A stretch of DNA of 64,000 nucleotides from Cecembia rubra (GTDB lineage Bacteria; Bacteroidota; Bacteroidia; Cytophagales; Cyclobacteriaceae), in assembly GCF_003014575.1 (NCBI RefSeq), contig NZ_PYGF01000004.1, positions 62,001 to 126,000 of the forward strand, read 5' to 3'. This document shows, in pieces, positions 1 through 8,621 of this stretch (the stretch's first letter is position 1; every line of letters begins with the position of its first letter). A program made the position numbers and the translations under genes. Below the pieces are notes generated by a model. The model made no database searches and was not told the origin of the DNA. It saw only the letters and a list, made by a program, of their open reading frames with translations.

Positions 1-827
1 CTGTTTCCGGGGCTGCAGCTATGTTGCTGATACCAAATACCGGGAACGGAGATTCTTTTGTCTTTCCCTTGATTTACTTATCCCTTGCTACCATAGGCTT
101 ATATGGAGGAGGTGTAGCCTTCAATGATGTTTTTGATGCCAAACTGGATGCAATTGAAAGACCGGAAAGGCCTATCCCTAGTGGAAAGGTAAAAATAAGC
201 CATGCTGCATGGATGGCTTCTTCGCTCATCCTACTAGGGATTTTAGCTGCCTTCCAAGTTAATATTTGGAGCGGTTTCCTGGCTCTTGCTGTAGGTTTTT
301 TGGCGGTGCTTTACGATGCATGGGGAAAACATCAGGCTATTTTCGGACCGATCAATATGGGCCTTTGCCGTACAGGTAATTTGCTCTTGGGCATTTCAGT
401 GATCCCTGAGCTAATTCTGAATTTCTGGGCATTAGGTTTAATTCCTTTAGCCTATGTATCCGCCATCACCATGATCAGCAGGGGTGAAGTACATGGAAAA
501 AACAAAAATGCACTGATCTGTGGCCTGGGTATTTATATCCTTATCATTGCCTTGCTTCTCTTCATCGCGTTTATGGAAGGAAATGCTGGATGGATTATCA
601 TACCTTTTGTAGGTTTGTTTGCCTATATGATTCTTCCCCCATTGATCAAAGCCTTACGCTTACAGCAACCACAATTGATAGGGAAATCGGTAAAAGCTGC
701 TGTAATTTCCATGGTCATACTTAATGCATCCCTTGCCGCTAGCTTCTCTGGATGGTGGGTTGGGCTCTGCATTTTGATCCTACTTCCTATTTCATTAAGA
801 TTGGCAAAAATATTTGCCGTAACTTGA
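1..827 (+). CDS. eboC: UbiA-like membrane prenyltransferase EboC (5' partial)
   Basis: Integral-membrane protein of the UbiA superfamily, of the kind named EboC when it lies in an EBO cluster. The gene is cut by the window edge: the frame is open from base 3 and encodes VSGAAA just before the first ATG (base 21), a stretch typical of the interior of the first UbiA helix, so the true start lies upstream. The first aspartate-rich motif is intact (NDVFDAKLD, residues 35-43 from the ATG at 21). The second, normally an aspartate pair before a membrane helix, is replaced by SRGEVHGKNK. Several hydrophobic segments follow. UbiA enzymes join isoprenoid chains to acceptors; the EboC substrate is not known to me. 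It is followed 21 bases later by eboD on the same strand. Confidence 0.85.
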   Translation, partial: VSGAAAMLLIPNTGNGDSFVFPLIYLSLATIGLYGGGVAFNDVFDAKLDAIERPERPIPSGKVKISHAAWMASSLILLGILAAFQVNIWSGFLALAVGFLAVLYDAWGKHQAIFGPINMGLCRTGNLLLGISVIPELILNFWALGLIPLAYVSAITMISRGEVHGKNKNALICGLGIYILIIALLLFIAFMEGNAGWIIIPFVGLFAYMILPPLIKALRLQQPQLIGKSVKAAVISMVILNASLAASFSGWWVGLCILILLPISLRLAKIFAVT

Positions 828-848
828 TGCTTCAACGCACTGATTAAA

Positions 849-2000
849 ATGACACATACAGTACTTCAACAGGCCTTTTCAGTCAATTTCCAATATAAGG
901 TATGCTTTACCCATGGCCTGTTTGATTCAAATAATAGCCTTTTGGCAAATCAGCTTATGGCTGAAAATCCTGTAAAGGTCTTCGTGGTACTGGACCAGGG
1001 CCTTACTGAAGCCCGGCCTGACCTGATTTCCAAGCTGCAGCAATATTTTGAAACTTACAAAAAGGAAATTTTCCTGTGTGCAGCACCAATGATAGTACCG
1101 GGAGGGGAAGCTTCCAAAAACGATGAAAACCTGGTAAGACAAATCGTAGAAGCCACCCACCTGCACGCCATAGACCGGCATTCTTACATTATGGCCATAG
1201 GCGGTGGAGCGGTATTGGATATGGTGGGGTTTGCCGCGGCCATATCCCATCGTGGAGTGAGGCATATCAGAATCCCTACCACTGTCCTATCACAAAATGA
1301 CTCTGGCGTGGGGGTAAAGAACAGCATCAATTATTTCGGAAAGAAAAATTACATAGGCACCTTTGCCACTCCTTATCTGGTAGTCAATGATTTTGATTTT
1401 CTAAAGACTTTAGATGACAGAGATTGGAGATCCGGTTTGTCAGAAGCCATCAAAGTGGCCCTGATCAAGGATACGGATTTTTTCCAATGGATGGAAAAGC
1501 ATGCCCGAAATCTGGCCAAAAGAGAGATGGAACCCATGAAAGAATCCATCATCCGCTGCGCACAGATGCACCTGGACCATATTGCAGGAAAAGATCCCTT
1601 TGAAATGGGTTCATCCAGACCCTTGGACTTTGGGCACTGGGCAGCCCATAAGCTGGAATACCTGACCAACTTTGACTTAAGGCATGGGGAAGCGGTCGCC
1701 ATTGGCATCGCTTTGGACAGTACTTACTCCTTTTTGAAGGGTTGGATAGAACAAGATGATTTAGATAGGATATTGAAACTGATCTCTGACTTGGGCTTCG
1801 AGCTGTATGTTCCCGAACTGACAGGAGAAAACCTGATCAGAGGCCTTGAAGAGTTCAGGGAACATCTAGGTGGAAGACTGACCATCATGTTGCTCAAATC
1901 CATAGGAAAAGGAGAAGAAGTACATGAAATGGATCCTAGCTTGATTCGTGAAGCCATCACTTATCTGGAATCAAAGCATAAAACAGAAAAAGTGAATTAA
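849..2000 (+). CDS. eboD: 3-dehydroquinate synthase-like sugar phosphate cyclase EboD
   Basis: Sugar phosphate cyclase of the AroB superfamily, 383 residues. NAD-binding features are visible: GGEASK near 86, AIGGGAVLD near 116-124 and IPTTVL near 142. The three metal ligands of dehydroquinate synthases can be placed at E199 (GLSEAIK), H263 (DFGHWAAH) and H279 (RHGEAVAIG), so a working metal site is likely. The context (UbiA-like protein before, TIM-barrel protein 5 bases after) argues for the EBO-cluster paralogue and against shikimate-pathway AroB. Its substrate is unknown; related cyclases also make valiolone or aminoquinate products. The family call is firm; EboD is assigned from the neighbours. 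Confidence 0.85.
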   Translation: MTHTVLQQAFSVNFQYKVCFTHGLFDSNNSLLANQLMAENPVKVFVVLDQGLTEARPDLISKLQQYFETYKKEIFLCAAPMIVPGGEASKNDENLVRQIVEATHLHAIDRHSYIMAIGGGAVLDMVGFAAAISHRGVRHIRIPTTVLSQNDSGVGVKNSINYFGKKNYIGTFATPYLVVNDFDFLKTLDDRDWRSGLSEAIKVALIKDTDFFQWMEKHARNLAKREMEPMKESIIRCAQMHLDHIAGKDPFEMGSSRPLDFGHWAAHKLEYLTNFDLRHGEAVAIGIALDSTYSFLKGWIEQDDLDRILKLISDLGFELYVPELTGENLIRGLEEFREHLGGRLTIMLLKSIGKGEEVHEMDPSLIREAITYLESKHKTEKVN

Positions 2001-2005
2001 GGAAA

Positions 2006-3217
2006 ATGCAAATAAAGGGACATCATTTGAGTTATTGCACCAATATCCATCCTGGAGAAACCTGGGAAGATACTTTCCAAAGCATCAAGGATTACGTTCC
2101 AAAAGTCAAAACCAACTTGGGTATTCAAGGTCCTTTCGGTATTGGTCTCAGGCTTTCCAATCAGGCCAGCGAAACATTGATTTCTGATGGAAACCTATCG
2201 GAATTTCAGAAATGGTTAGATACCCATAATTGCTATGTTTTTACCATGAACGGTTTCCCTTATGGGGAATTCCATCATACAGTGGTCAAAGACAAAGTTC
2301 ACCAACCGGATTGGTCTACTGCTGCCAGAAAGGAATATACACTCAGACTTTTCCAGATTCTGGAAGCATTAACCCCAAAAGGTCAGGAAGGCAGTATTTC
2401 CACCTCTCCTATTTCTTACAGGCATTGGTTTGAGACCAGTTTGGAAAGGGAAAAAGTGCTTCAAATCGCTTGCGAACAATTAGCTGAAATTACAGCCGAA
2501 TTGCATCAAATCGAGCAAAAAGCCCAGAAAACGCTTCATTTGGATATAGAACCCGAACCCGATGGGATTTTGGAAAATACGGAGGAAGTACTTTGGTTTT
2601 TCAAGGACTGGTTGATTCCAAAAGGAGGTGCATGGCTGGTTGATAAATTGGGGATTTCCCCAGTTGCTTCAGCGCAACTATTGAAACACCATGTCAGAAT
2701 CTGTTATGATGTTTGTCATTTTGCCATTGTATACGAAAAAGCAGAAGATACTTTCCGGAAATTACAAGAAGAAGGCATCAAAATTGGCAAAATTCAGATC
2801 TCAGCGGCCTTGAAAGTGGACGTTCCATCAGATCTAAATGAAAGACAAAACCTTCAATCAAAACTCAAACCCCTGGCCGAATCGACTTACCTGCATCAGG
2901 TCATTGGAAGAGATGCATCCGGTAACCTCCAATCTTACCCAGACCTACCGGAAGCGATTGCTATTCTGGATCAAATAGAAATTGAGGAAATGAGAATACA
3001 CTTTCATGTACCTGTGTTCTTGGCCCATTATGGTAACCTTTCCTCCACCCAGTCGGACATCATTCATGTGCTGGAGGAGATTAAAAAAAATCCAGTCTGC
3101 AGCCATTTTGAAGTGGAAACTTACACTTGGGATGTATTGGACAAGGCCCTTAGACAAGAACTATCTTCCTCCATTACCCGTGAAATGGAATGGGTCATCA
3201 ACACTTTTGAAAAATGA
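2006..3217 (+). CDS. eboE: EboE, xylose-isomerase-like TIM-barrel metabolite traffic protein
   Basis: Cytoplasmic protein of 403 residues resembling the AP endonuclease 2 / xylose isomerase TIM-barrel superfamily, as annotated for EboE. Candidate metal or active-site segments are the N-terminal YCTNIHPGETW (10-20), HLDIEPEPDG (178-187), CYDVCHFA (233-240) and a late IHFHVPVF. No signal peptide is seen. Five bases separate it from eboD, and its stop overlaps the eboF start by four bases (ATGA), which implies translational coupling in one operon. EboE has been linked to movement of a secondary metabolite to the periplasm in cyanobacteria; its chemistry is unknown. Confidence 0.85.
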   Translation: MQIKGHHLSYCTNIHPGETWEDTFQSIKDYVPKVKTNLGIQGPFGIGLRLSNQASETLISDGNLSEFQKWLDTHNCYVFTMNGFPYGEFHHTVVKDKVHQPDWSTAARKEYTLRLFQILEALTPKGQEGSISTSPISYRHWFETSLEREKVLQIACEQLAEITAELHQIEQKAQKTLHLDIEPEPDGILENTEEVLWFFKDWLIPKGGAWLVDKLGISPVASAQLLKHHVRICYDVCHFAIVYEKAEDTFRKLQEEGIKIGKIQISAALKVDVPSDLNERQNLQSKLKPLAESTYLHQVIGRDASGNLQSYPDLPEAIAILDQIEIEEMRIHFHVPVFLAHYGNLSSTQSDIIHVLEEIKKNPVCSHFEVETYTWDVLDKALRQELSSSITREMEWVINTFEK

Positions 3218-4587
3218 AAAAAACTGCTGTTATCAATATTGTGGCTTTATCCTCCAGGTTGATTGGAGAGCATACACCTTTTCTTAAAAAATGGATAGAA
3301 AAGCGGCAAAAGAACTTTATCCAACCTGTATTACCTGCAGTGACCTGCTCTTCCCAGTCGGTTTACCTTACGGGAAAATGGCCTGAAGAAAACGGAATAG
3401 TCGGCAACGGATGGTATTTCAGGGACGAATGCGAAATCAAATTCTGGAGACAGTCCAACCATCTGGTGCAGGTACCAAAAATCTGGGATAAGCTAAAGAA
3501 TCAGGACCCCAATTTCACTTGTGCCAACATGTTCTGGTGGTATAATATGTACTCCTCAGTGGATTATGCAGTAACACCAAGACCCTTGTATCCAGCAGAT
3601 GGGAGAAAACTACCGGACATTCACAGCCAACCCATGGACCTCAGAGACAGATTGCAGCAGGAATTAGGGCAGTTTCCGCTTTTCTCTTTTTGGGGACCCA
3701 ATGCCAATATCGAATCCACCCAATGGATTGCCGAGGCATCCAAAAAAGTAGACCAATGGTTCAACCCAACCCTTAACCTTATTTACCTTCCCCATTTGGA
3801 TTATGGTTTGCAACGCTACGGCCTGGACTTTAAAAAAATAAAAAAGGACCTCAGGGAAATTGACAAAGTAGCAGAGGATCTCATTAGCTATTTTGAAAAA
3901 CAGGGAACTGAAGTCATTCTTTTATCTGAATATGGTATCACTGCTGTCAATAACCCTATCCATATCAACAGGATTTTAAGGAAGGAAGGTTGCATTGTGG
4001 TAAAAGATGAACTTGGAAGAGAAACCTTGGATGCCGGCACCTGCAAGGCATTTGCCGTGTCGGACCATCAATTGGCCCATGTATATGTCAAAGACGAAGC
4101 AGACATTCCAGCTATCAAAAGCATGCTGGAAAGGGTGCCCGGAATTGAAAAAGTATTGGACAAGGAAGGAAAGCAAAAATTCCACTTGGATCATCCAAGG
4201 GCTGGAGAACTGATTGCCGTAGCTGACAAGGATTCCTGGTTTACCTATTATTTCTGGCTGGATGATAATAAGGCACCGGATTATGCCAGGACGGTAGACA
4301 TTCACCGCAAGCCGGGCTATGATCCAGTTGAAACTTTGGCCGATCCGGAAATAAAATTCCTGAAGGGTAAAATCGGGATGAAGCTTTTAAAAAAGAAACT
4401 TGGTTTCAGGTATTTGATGGATGTGATTTCTTTAGATGCCAGCTTGGTCAAGGGTTCCCATGGCAGGATTCCGGAAGACCCAATGGATTGGCCAATTTTT
4501 GTAGGTTCCGATACCAGCGATCAAAATTCCGGAGAAATAGAACCAACCGAAATATTTGACAGGATATTTAAAACGGTAATGGGATAG
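3214..4587 (+). CDS. eboF: Alkaline phosphatase/nucleotide pyrophosphatase-superfamily protein, EboF type
   Basis: Protein of 457 residues of the alkaline phosphatase superfamily, phosphodiesterase / nucleotide pyrophosphatase branch. The likely nucleophile is T44 in PAVTCSSQS. Other metal-site candidates are PHLDYGLQRYG (193-203), SEYG (238-241), SDHQLAHVY (283-291) and a C-terminal GSHGR. No signal peptide is evident, so it probably acts in the cytoplasm. The start overlaps the end of eboE by four bases. It is the last gene of the EBO block here; the next gene is convergent, nine bases after the stop. The superfamily is clear; the symbol eboF depends on synteny. The substrate is not known. 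Confidence 0.78.
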   Translation: MKKTAVINIVALSSRLIGEHTPFLKKWIEKRQKNFIQPVLPAVTCSSQSVYLTGKWPEENGIVGNGWYFRDECEIKFWRQSNHLVQVPKIWDKLKNQDPNFTCANMFWWYNMYSSVDYAVTPRPLYPADGRKLPDIHSQPMDLRDRLQQELGQFPLFSFWGPNANIESTQWIAEASKKVDQWFNPTLNLIYLPHLDYGLQRYGLDFKKIKKDLREIDKVAEDLISYFEKQGTEVILLSEYGITAVNNPIHINRILRKEGCIVVKDELGRETLDAGTCKAFAVSDHQLAHVYVKDEADIPAIKSMLERVPGIEKVLDKEGKQKFHLDHPRAGELIAVADKDSWFTYYFWLDDNKAPDYARTVDIHRKPGYDPVETLADPEIKFLKGKIGMKLLKKKLGFRYLMDVISLDASLVKGSHGRIPEDPMDWPIFVGSDTSDQNSGEIEPTEIFDRIFKTVMG

Positions 4588-4596
4588 GAATTAAGC

Positions 4597-4770
4597 TTAC
4601 ATTTTAGTCTTTTTACGCATCTTCAAGGATTGGGCAAAAAACAATACTGCCCCTAGTACCAGCGCCAATGCCGTCACCCAAGAAGGTATATAGACCATCT
4701 GATATATAAATTGGTTTACCAAAATCAATGGCATCAAAAGGTAGAAGTAAAAATTGTACAGTTTCTCCAC
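4597..4770 (-). CDS. Small two-helix membrane protein, 57 aa
   Basis: Short reading frame with a GTG start and a TAA stop. It encodes 57 residues with two hydrophobic helices (about 7-24 and 30-47) and a basic tail ending KMRKKTKM, the usual inside-positive topology. A stop codon lies a few codons upstream, so GTG is the best start; the nearby ATG (4776-4778) is in another frame. It lies 32 bases downstream of another tiny membrane protein on the same strand, and the two probably form an operon convergent with eboF. I do not recognise the family. Confidence 0.6.
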   Translation of the reverse strand: MEKLYNFYFYLLMPLILVNQFIYQMVYIPSWVTALALVLGAVLFFAQSLKMRKKTKM

Positions 4771-4802
4771 AATAACATATTTTAATTATTGGAACAAAAA
4801 TG

Positions 4803-4985
4803 CTAATTCTCCCGAGCTCTGGATTTATAAATGTTTAAATACTCCTGAAAAATCTGGATAACATTTGATATAAACACAAATCCCATAGCCAAGGCAGTCA
4901 AATGGGATCCACGTATCAGTGCCAATGTCCCTAAGGTCAATGCAACAATCCCTAAAAAAATATTAAAAATCAATATCCCTTTCAT
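4803..4985 (-). CDS. Small two-helix membrane protein, 60 aa
   Basis: Sixty-residue protein beginning MKGILIFNIF, with two predicted membrane helices (about 3-23 and 30-47) and a polar tail. A purine-rich GGGGGAAAGG stretch lies just upstream of the ATG on the coding strand, an unusually good ribosome-binding site for Bacteroidota. It is followed by the 57-residue membrane protein. Function unknown. The EBO cluster next door runs in the opposite direction, so co-transcription with it is excluded. Confidence 0.6.
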   Translation of the reverse strand: MKGILIFNIFLGIVALTLGTLALIRGSHLTALAMGFVFISNVIQIFQEYLNIYKSRAREN

Positions 4986-5046
4986 CTGAACCTTTCCCCC
5001 AAAATAGTGATATTCTTTAATTTTAAAATAATAGGTAATGTGATTT

Positions 5047-5083
5047 AAAAAAAACAGCCCACGTCAAAAACCCGGGCCGTTTT
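5047..5083 (-). terminator. Terminator of ettA
   Basis: Hairpin with arms AAAACAGCCC (5051-5060) and GGGCCGTTTT (5074-5083), one mismatch inside. Adenines to its left on the plus strand give a U-tract when transcribed leftwards. It lies about 145 bases beyond the ettA stop, with the heptanucleotide repeat in between. Confidence 0.6.
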
Positions 5084-5114
5084 CCCAATTCCAATTTTAG
5101 ATATCCGAATTCAA

Positions 5115-5232
5115 TTCTTATTTCTTGATTCTTGTCTCTTTGTCACGTCCTGGATTTACTTGACAATTGTTTCTTGCCTCTTGTCTCTTGATTCTTGCCT
5201 CTCGCTTCTAATCTCTCGCTTCTCGTCTCTAC
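5115..5232 (-). repeat. Heptanucleotide-period repeat in the ettA 3' region
   Basis: On the minus strand this is a purine-rich degenerate array with a 7-base period; units include AGAGACG, AGAAGCG, AGAGGCA, AGAATCA, AGAGACA and AGAAACA. The phase is interrupted at about 5143-5167 and then resumes with AGAGACA and AGAATCA. It starts at the ettA stop codon and ends before the terminator, so it should be part of the ettA mRNA. Similar arrays occur after tsf (23484) and beside hslV (28966). Confidence 0.7.
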
Positions 5233-6908
5233 CTAAGCTTCTTATACTTAATCCGCTTCGGAGTCACATCACCCAAGCGCTTTTTCTTATTTTCCTCGTA
5301 ATCAGAGAAGTTGCCCTCAAACCAATATACTTGGGAATCTCCTTCAAAAGCCAGGATATGCGTACAGATCCTATCCAGAAACCAACGGTCGTGGGAAATA
5401 ATCACTGCACAACCACCGAAGTTCTCCAATGCCTCTTCCAAAGCCCTCAGGGTGTTCACATCCAAATCGTTGGTAGGTTCGTCCAAAAGCAATAAGTTGC
5501 CGCCTTCCTTCAAAGTGATCGCCAAGTGAACCCTGTTGCGCTCACCGCCAGAGAGCACGCCCAACTTCTTCTCCTGATCTGAACCTGCAAAATTGAATTT
5601 GCTGACATAGGCCCTTGCATTGACTTCTTTATTCCCCAGTTTGATCAGTTCATTTCCCTCCGAAATGGCCTGATATACCGTCTTATTGGGATCCAAGTGG
5701 TCATGCTCCTGATCTACATAAGCCAGTTTTACTGTCTCTCCAATTTCAAAATGTCCGGCATCGGGCTTTTCCTGCCCTGTAATCAATTTGAAGAGGGTGG
5801 ATTTACCAGCACCGTTTGGTCCGATAATCCCGACGATGCCACCTTGTGGCAGGCTGAAGGAAAGGTTTTCAAAAAGTAATTTGTCTCCATAAGCCTTGGA
5901 CACGCCATTCACCTCGATCACTTTTGCTCCCAATCTTGGTCCTGGGGGAATGTAAAGCTCCAATTTAGCTTCTTTTTCTTTGGACTCTTCGGAGACCAGT
6001 TTGTCATAAGCAGAAAGGCGGGCCTTCCCTTTGGCCTGTCTGGCTTTTGGCGCCATTCGAATCCACTCCAATTCCCTCTCCAAGGTCTTCTGACGTTTGG
6101 ATTCGGTTTTTTCTTCCTGCTTTAATCTGTCCTGTTTTTGTTCCAACCAGGAAGAATAGTTGCCTTTCCAGGGAATGCCTTCTCCCCTATCCAATTCCAG
6201 AATCCAGCCAGCCACATTATCCAGGAAATAACGGTCGTGGGTCACGGCAATTACCGTTCCCTTGTATTGCTGTAAATGCTGCTCTAACCAAAGCACAGAC
6301 TCCGCGTCCAGGTGGTTGGTCGGTTCATCCAGCAACAACACATCCGGTTCTTGTAACAAAAGTCTGCAAAGTGCTACCCTTCTTTTCTCCCCTCCGGAAA
6401 GATTGCCAACAATTGCCTCGCTGGGTGGAAGTCTCAGGGCATCCATGGCCCTTTCCAGCATGGTATCCAATTCCCAGGCATTGGCAGCATCCAATTTCTC
6501 CTGAACTTCCCCCTGCTTTTGGATCAATTTGTCCATGGCGTCAGGATCTTCCATGATGGCAGGATCCATGAATTTTTCATTGATTTCCTCAAATTCTTTG
6601 AGCAGAGCAACTGTCCCTGCAACTGCTTCCTCCACTATTTCCTTTACGGTTTTGGAAGGGTCCAATTGGGGTTCCTGCTCCAACATGCCCACAGTATAGC
6701 CCGGGGACCAAACCACTTCTCCAATAAAGTCTTTGTCTACACCTGCTATGATCCGTAAGAGGGAAGATTTACCTGAACCATTAAGACCCAAAACACCAAT
6801 TTTGGCTCCATAGAAAAAAGAGAGGTAAATATCTTTCAAAACTTTTTTCTGTGGCGGGTAAATTTTTGACACCCCTGCCATAGAAAATATGATTTTTTCG
6901 TTGCTCAT
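5229..6908 (-). CDS. ettA: Energy-dependent translational throttle protein EttA (ABC-F ATPase)
   Basis: Soluble ABC-F ATPase of 559 residues, matching the usual EttA length. EttA binds the ribosomal E site and gates entry into elongation according to ATP/ADP. Two nucleotide-binding domains are visible: Walker [10 protein letters not shown] (41-49) with [12 protein letters not shown] and [11 protein letters not shown], then GPNGAGKST with [12 protein letters not shown] and [11 protein letters not shown]. The linker between them is charged and helical. There are no membrane segments, which excludes a transporter. The N-terminal [19 protein letters not shown] is characteristic of EttA rather than Uup or YheS. 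It is monocistronic and divergent from the DUF349 gene. Confidence 0.93.
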   Translation of the reverse strand: MSNEKIIFSMAGVSKIYPPQKKVLKDIYLSFFYGAKIGVLGLNGSGKSSLLRIIAGVDKDFIGEVVWSPGYTVGMLEQEPQLDPSKTVKEIVEEAVAGTVALLKEFEEINEKFMDPAIMEDPDAMDKLIQKQGEVQEKLDAANAWELDTMLERAMDALRLPPSEAIVGNLSGGEKRRVALCRLLLQEPDVLLLDEPTNHLDAESVLWLEQHLQQYKGTVIAVTHDRYFLDNVAGWILELDRGEGIPWKGNYSSWLEQKQDRLKQEEKTESKRQKTLERELEWIRMAPKARQAKGKARLSAYDKLVSEESKEKEAKLELYIPPGPRLGAKVIEVNGVSKAYGDKLLFENLSFSLPQGGIVGIIGPNGAGKSTLFKLITGQEKPDAGHFEIGETVKLAYVDQEHDHLDPNKTVYQAISEGNELIKLGNKEVNARAYVSKFNFAGSDQEKKLGVLSGGERNRVHLAITLKEGGNLLLLDEPTNDLDVNTLRALEEALENFGGCAVIISHDRWFLDRICTHILAFEGDSQVYWFEGNFSDYEENKKKRLGDVTPKRIKYKKLR

Positions 6909-7043
6909 AACTGAATTTGATAGGATTTTTTTAACTACGAAGACAAAGATGGCAAAAAAAGGGCTTTCTTAGGATAAATGCTTTTGAATTAATTAATTTG
7001 CAAAAAATATAAAAAGGATTACCACGCAACCTATTAAATCGAA

Positions 7044-8294
7044 ATGGAGCATCCATACGGGTACATTAAAGATAACAAGGTTTATCTCAGGGGATTTTTG
7101 AATCAGCCGGACAGGGTGATTGGCGAAGTTAAAGAAGATGAAGCTTCTACAATTAAGTATTTTGAAGACAGATTTGAGTCTTTGAAGGAAAAAATTGAAG
7201 CCCTTAAAAAGGATATTGAGGAAAATCAGAACAAGGGTTCTTTTTTGATGAAACTCATCCACCTCAAGGACTCTCTTTTAGAATATGATGCTTTGGGGGA
7301 TTTTGTACCCCTCATTGAGGACCTGGAAAAGCAACAGGTCTTCCTGGAAGATATTATTCAGAAGAACAGGGCCAGAAATCTGGAGATCAAGAAAGGCCTT
7401 ATTTTGGAAGCCGAAGCATTCAAAAACAGCACTGACTGGAAGAATACAGCGGAGGAACTGAAAAACATCAAAATGCGCTGGATCAAAACCGGACCGGTGG
7501 AGAAAGAATTTGAGGATGAAATTGAATCCCAATTCAATTCCGCTGTAGACACCTTTTTTGATAACAGGAAACATTATTTTGAAGGCTTGGCCTTACAGGC
7601 TGAGGTAAACATTAAAGTTTACGAGGATCTGGTCATACAGGCAAGAGAGGCTTTTGATAATCCTGATGCAAAAAAAGCCTTTGAAATTTCCAAAAGAATC
7701 CAAAAAGAATGGAAGGCAGCCGGGAAAGTTCCAGCAGAACGAAGGCAGCCACTCTGGGATGAATTCTCAAAACTCAACAACAGAATCTTCAGTCGATTCA
7801 AAAGGTCAGTGCAAACTGAGCCCCAGATGAAGCCTTGGGAACTTATGAAAAAGATGGAGAGTATGACTGAGGAAATGAAAAAATTGGCCAAGGCTGAAAC
7901 AAATCCTGAGGTGATTTCGTCTGCCAAGAGATTGCAGGCTGATTGGAAGAAACTTCCACAGAGGAAGCCACGTGAAGCCAACTTGGTCATGCGTTCTTTT
8001 ACATTCTTCTCAGAGGTGGTGTTTGAAAAACTCTTCCTTGACAAATTGGCAAACAGCAAGTTTCAGGAATTTGATAAAAAAGATCCTGTTGAGCAGAAAA
8101 AAATCAAGGCTTCCATCCTCAAAGATCTTATTTATAGGGATGAAAATGAACTTGCAACAGTTAAAGACAATGCGGATAATTTCAAAACCAATGAAGAGGA
8201 ATTTGAAATCATGCTAAGAAGAAAAATTAGTGCCTTCAAAAGGAAGATTGACGTGAAAAATTTCATCCTGAAGGAACTCACAAATAAATATTAA
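7044..8294 (+). CDS. DUF349 domain-containing protein
   Basis: Charged, helical cytoplasmic protein of 416 residues with two or more DUF349-type units. Two are easy to see, around KMRWIKTGPVEKEF and QKEWKAAGKVPAERRQPLW, each with the pattern W-x(3)-G-x-V followed by an aromatic/charged helix; a third, weaker unit contains LQADWKKLPQRKP. No enzymatic motif or signal peptide is visible. DUF349 proteins are conserved across Bacteroidota with no agreed function. The gene has its own 135-base divergent spacer from ettA and is followed by the DUF2795 gene. Confidence 0.85.
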   Translation: MEHPYGYIKDNKVYLRGFLNQPDRVIGEVKEDEASTIKYFEDRFESLKEKIEALKKDIEENQNKGSFLMKLIHLKDSLLEYDALGDFVPLIEDLEKQQVFLEDIIQKNRARNLEIKKGLILEAEAFKNSTDWKNTAEELKNIKMRWIKTGPVEKEFEDEIESQFNSAVDTFFDNRKHYFEGLALQAEVNIKVYEDLVIQAREAFDNPDAKKAFEISKRIQKEWKAAGKVPAERRQPLWDEFSKLNNRIFSRFKRSVQTEPQMKPWELMKKMESMTEEMKKLAKAETNPEVISSAKRLQADWKKLPQRKPREANLVMRSFTFFSEVVFEKLFLDKLANSKFQEFDKKDPVEQKKIKASILKDLIYRDENELATVKDNADNFKTNEEEFEIMLRRKISAFKRKIDVKNFILKELTNKY

Positions 8295-8366
8295 TGCAAT
8301 AATTGAAAATTTAAAACAATTTCTATTTTTACATGCCGTTAAGGCAAAACATAAACTCTGAAAATT

Positions 8367-8588
8367 ATGTATTGGACACTAGAACTTGCATCTTACTTGG
8401 AAGATGCGCCTTGGCCTGCAACCAAAGACGAGTTGATTGATTACGCAATTCGTTCAGGTGCTCCTCTGGAAGTGGTAGAAAACCTCCAGGAACTAGAAGA
8501 TGACGGCGAGCCTTACGAGAACATCGAAGAGATTTGGCCAGATTATCCAACCAAAGATGACTTCTTCTTCAACGAAGATGAATATTAA
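8367..8588 (+). CDS. DUF2795 family small acidic protein
   Basis: Very acidic protein of 73 residues starting MYWTLELASYLEDAPWPATK and ending FFFNEDEY, the classic short Bacteroidota DUF2795 protein. Many Asp/Glu residues and conserved Trp/Pro suggest a small folded protein-interaction module; no function is established. A possible promoter is TTG at 8304-8306 with TATTTTTA near 8325, one mismatch from TAnnTTTG. A strong terminator follows two bases after the stop, so it is probably an independent and well-expressed transcript. Confidence 0.85.
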   Translation: MYWTLELASYLEDAPWPATKDELIDYAIRSGAPLEVVENLQELEDDGEPYENIEEIWPDYPTKDDFFFNEDEY

Positions 8589-8591
8589 AAA

Positions 8592-8618
8592 AAGCCCTGA
8601 TACTTCAGGGCTTTTCAT
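8592..8618. terminator. Bidirectional terminator between DUF2795 and lytTR regulator genes
   Basis: Nine-base-pair stem AAGCCCTGA (8592-8600) / TCAGGGCTT (8605-8613) with loop TACT. It is flanked by A-rich sequence on the left and T-rich on the right, so it can end transcription from both convergent genes. Confidence 0.9.
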
Positions 8619-8621
8619 TTA

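Noticed and set aside
6047-6556. Open frame of 169 codons on the plus strand inside ettA
   Set aside because: Antisense of a highly conserved ABC-F gene; Pro/Ser-rich and without family features.
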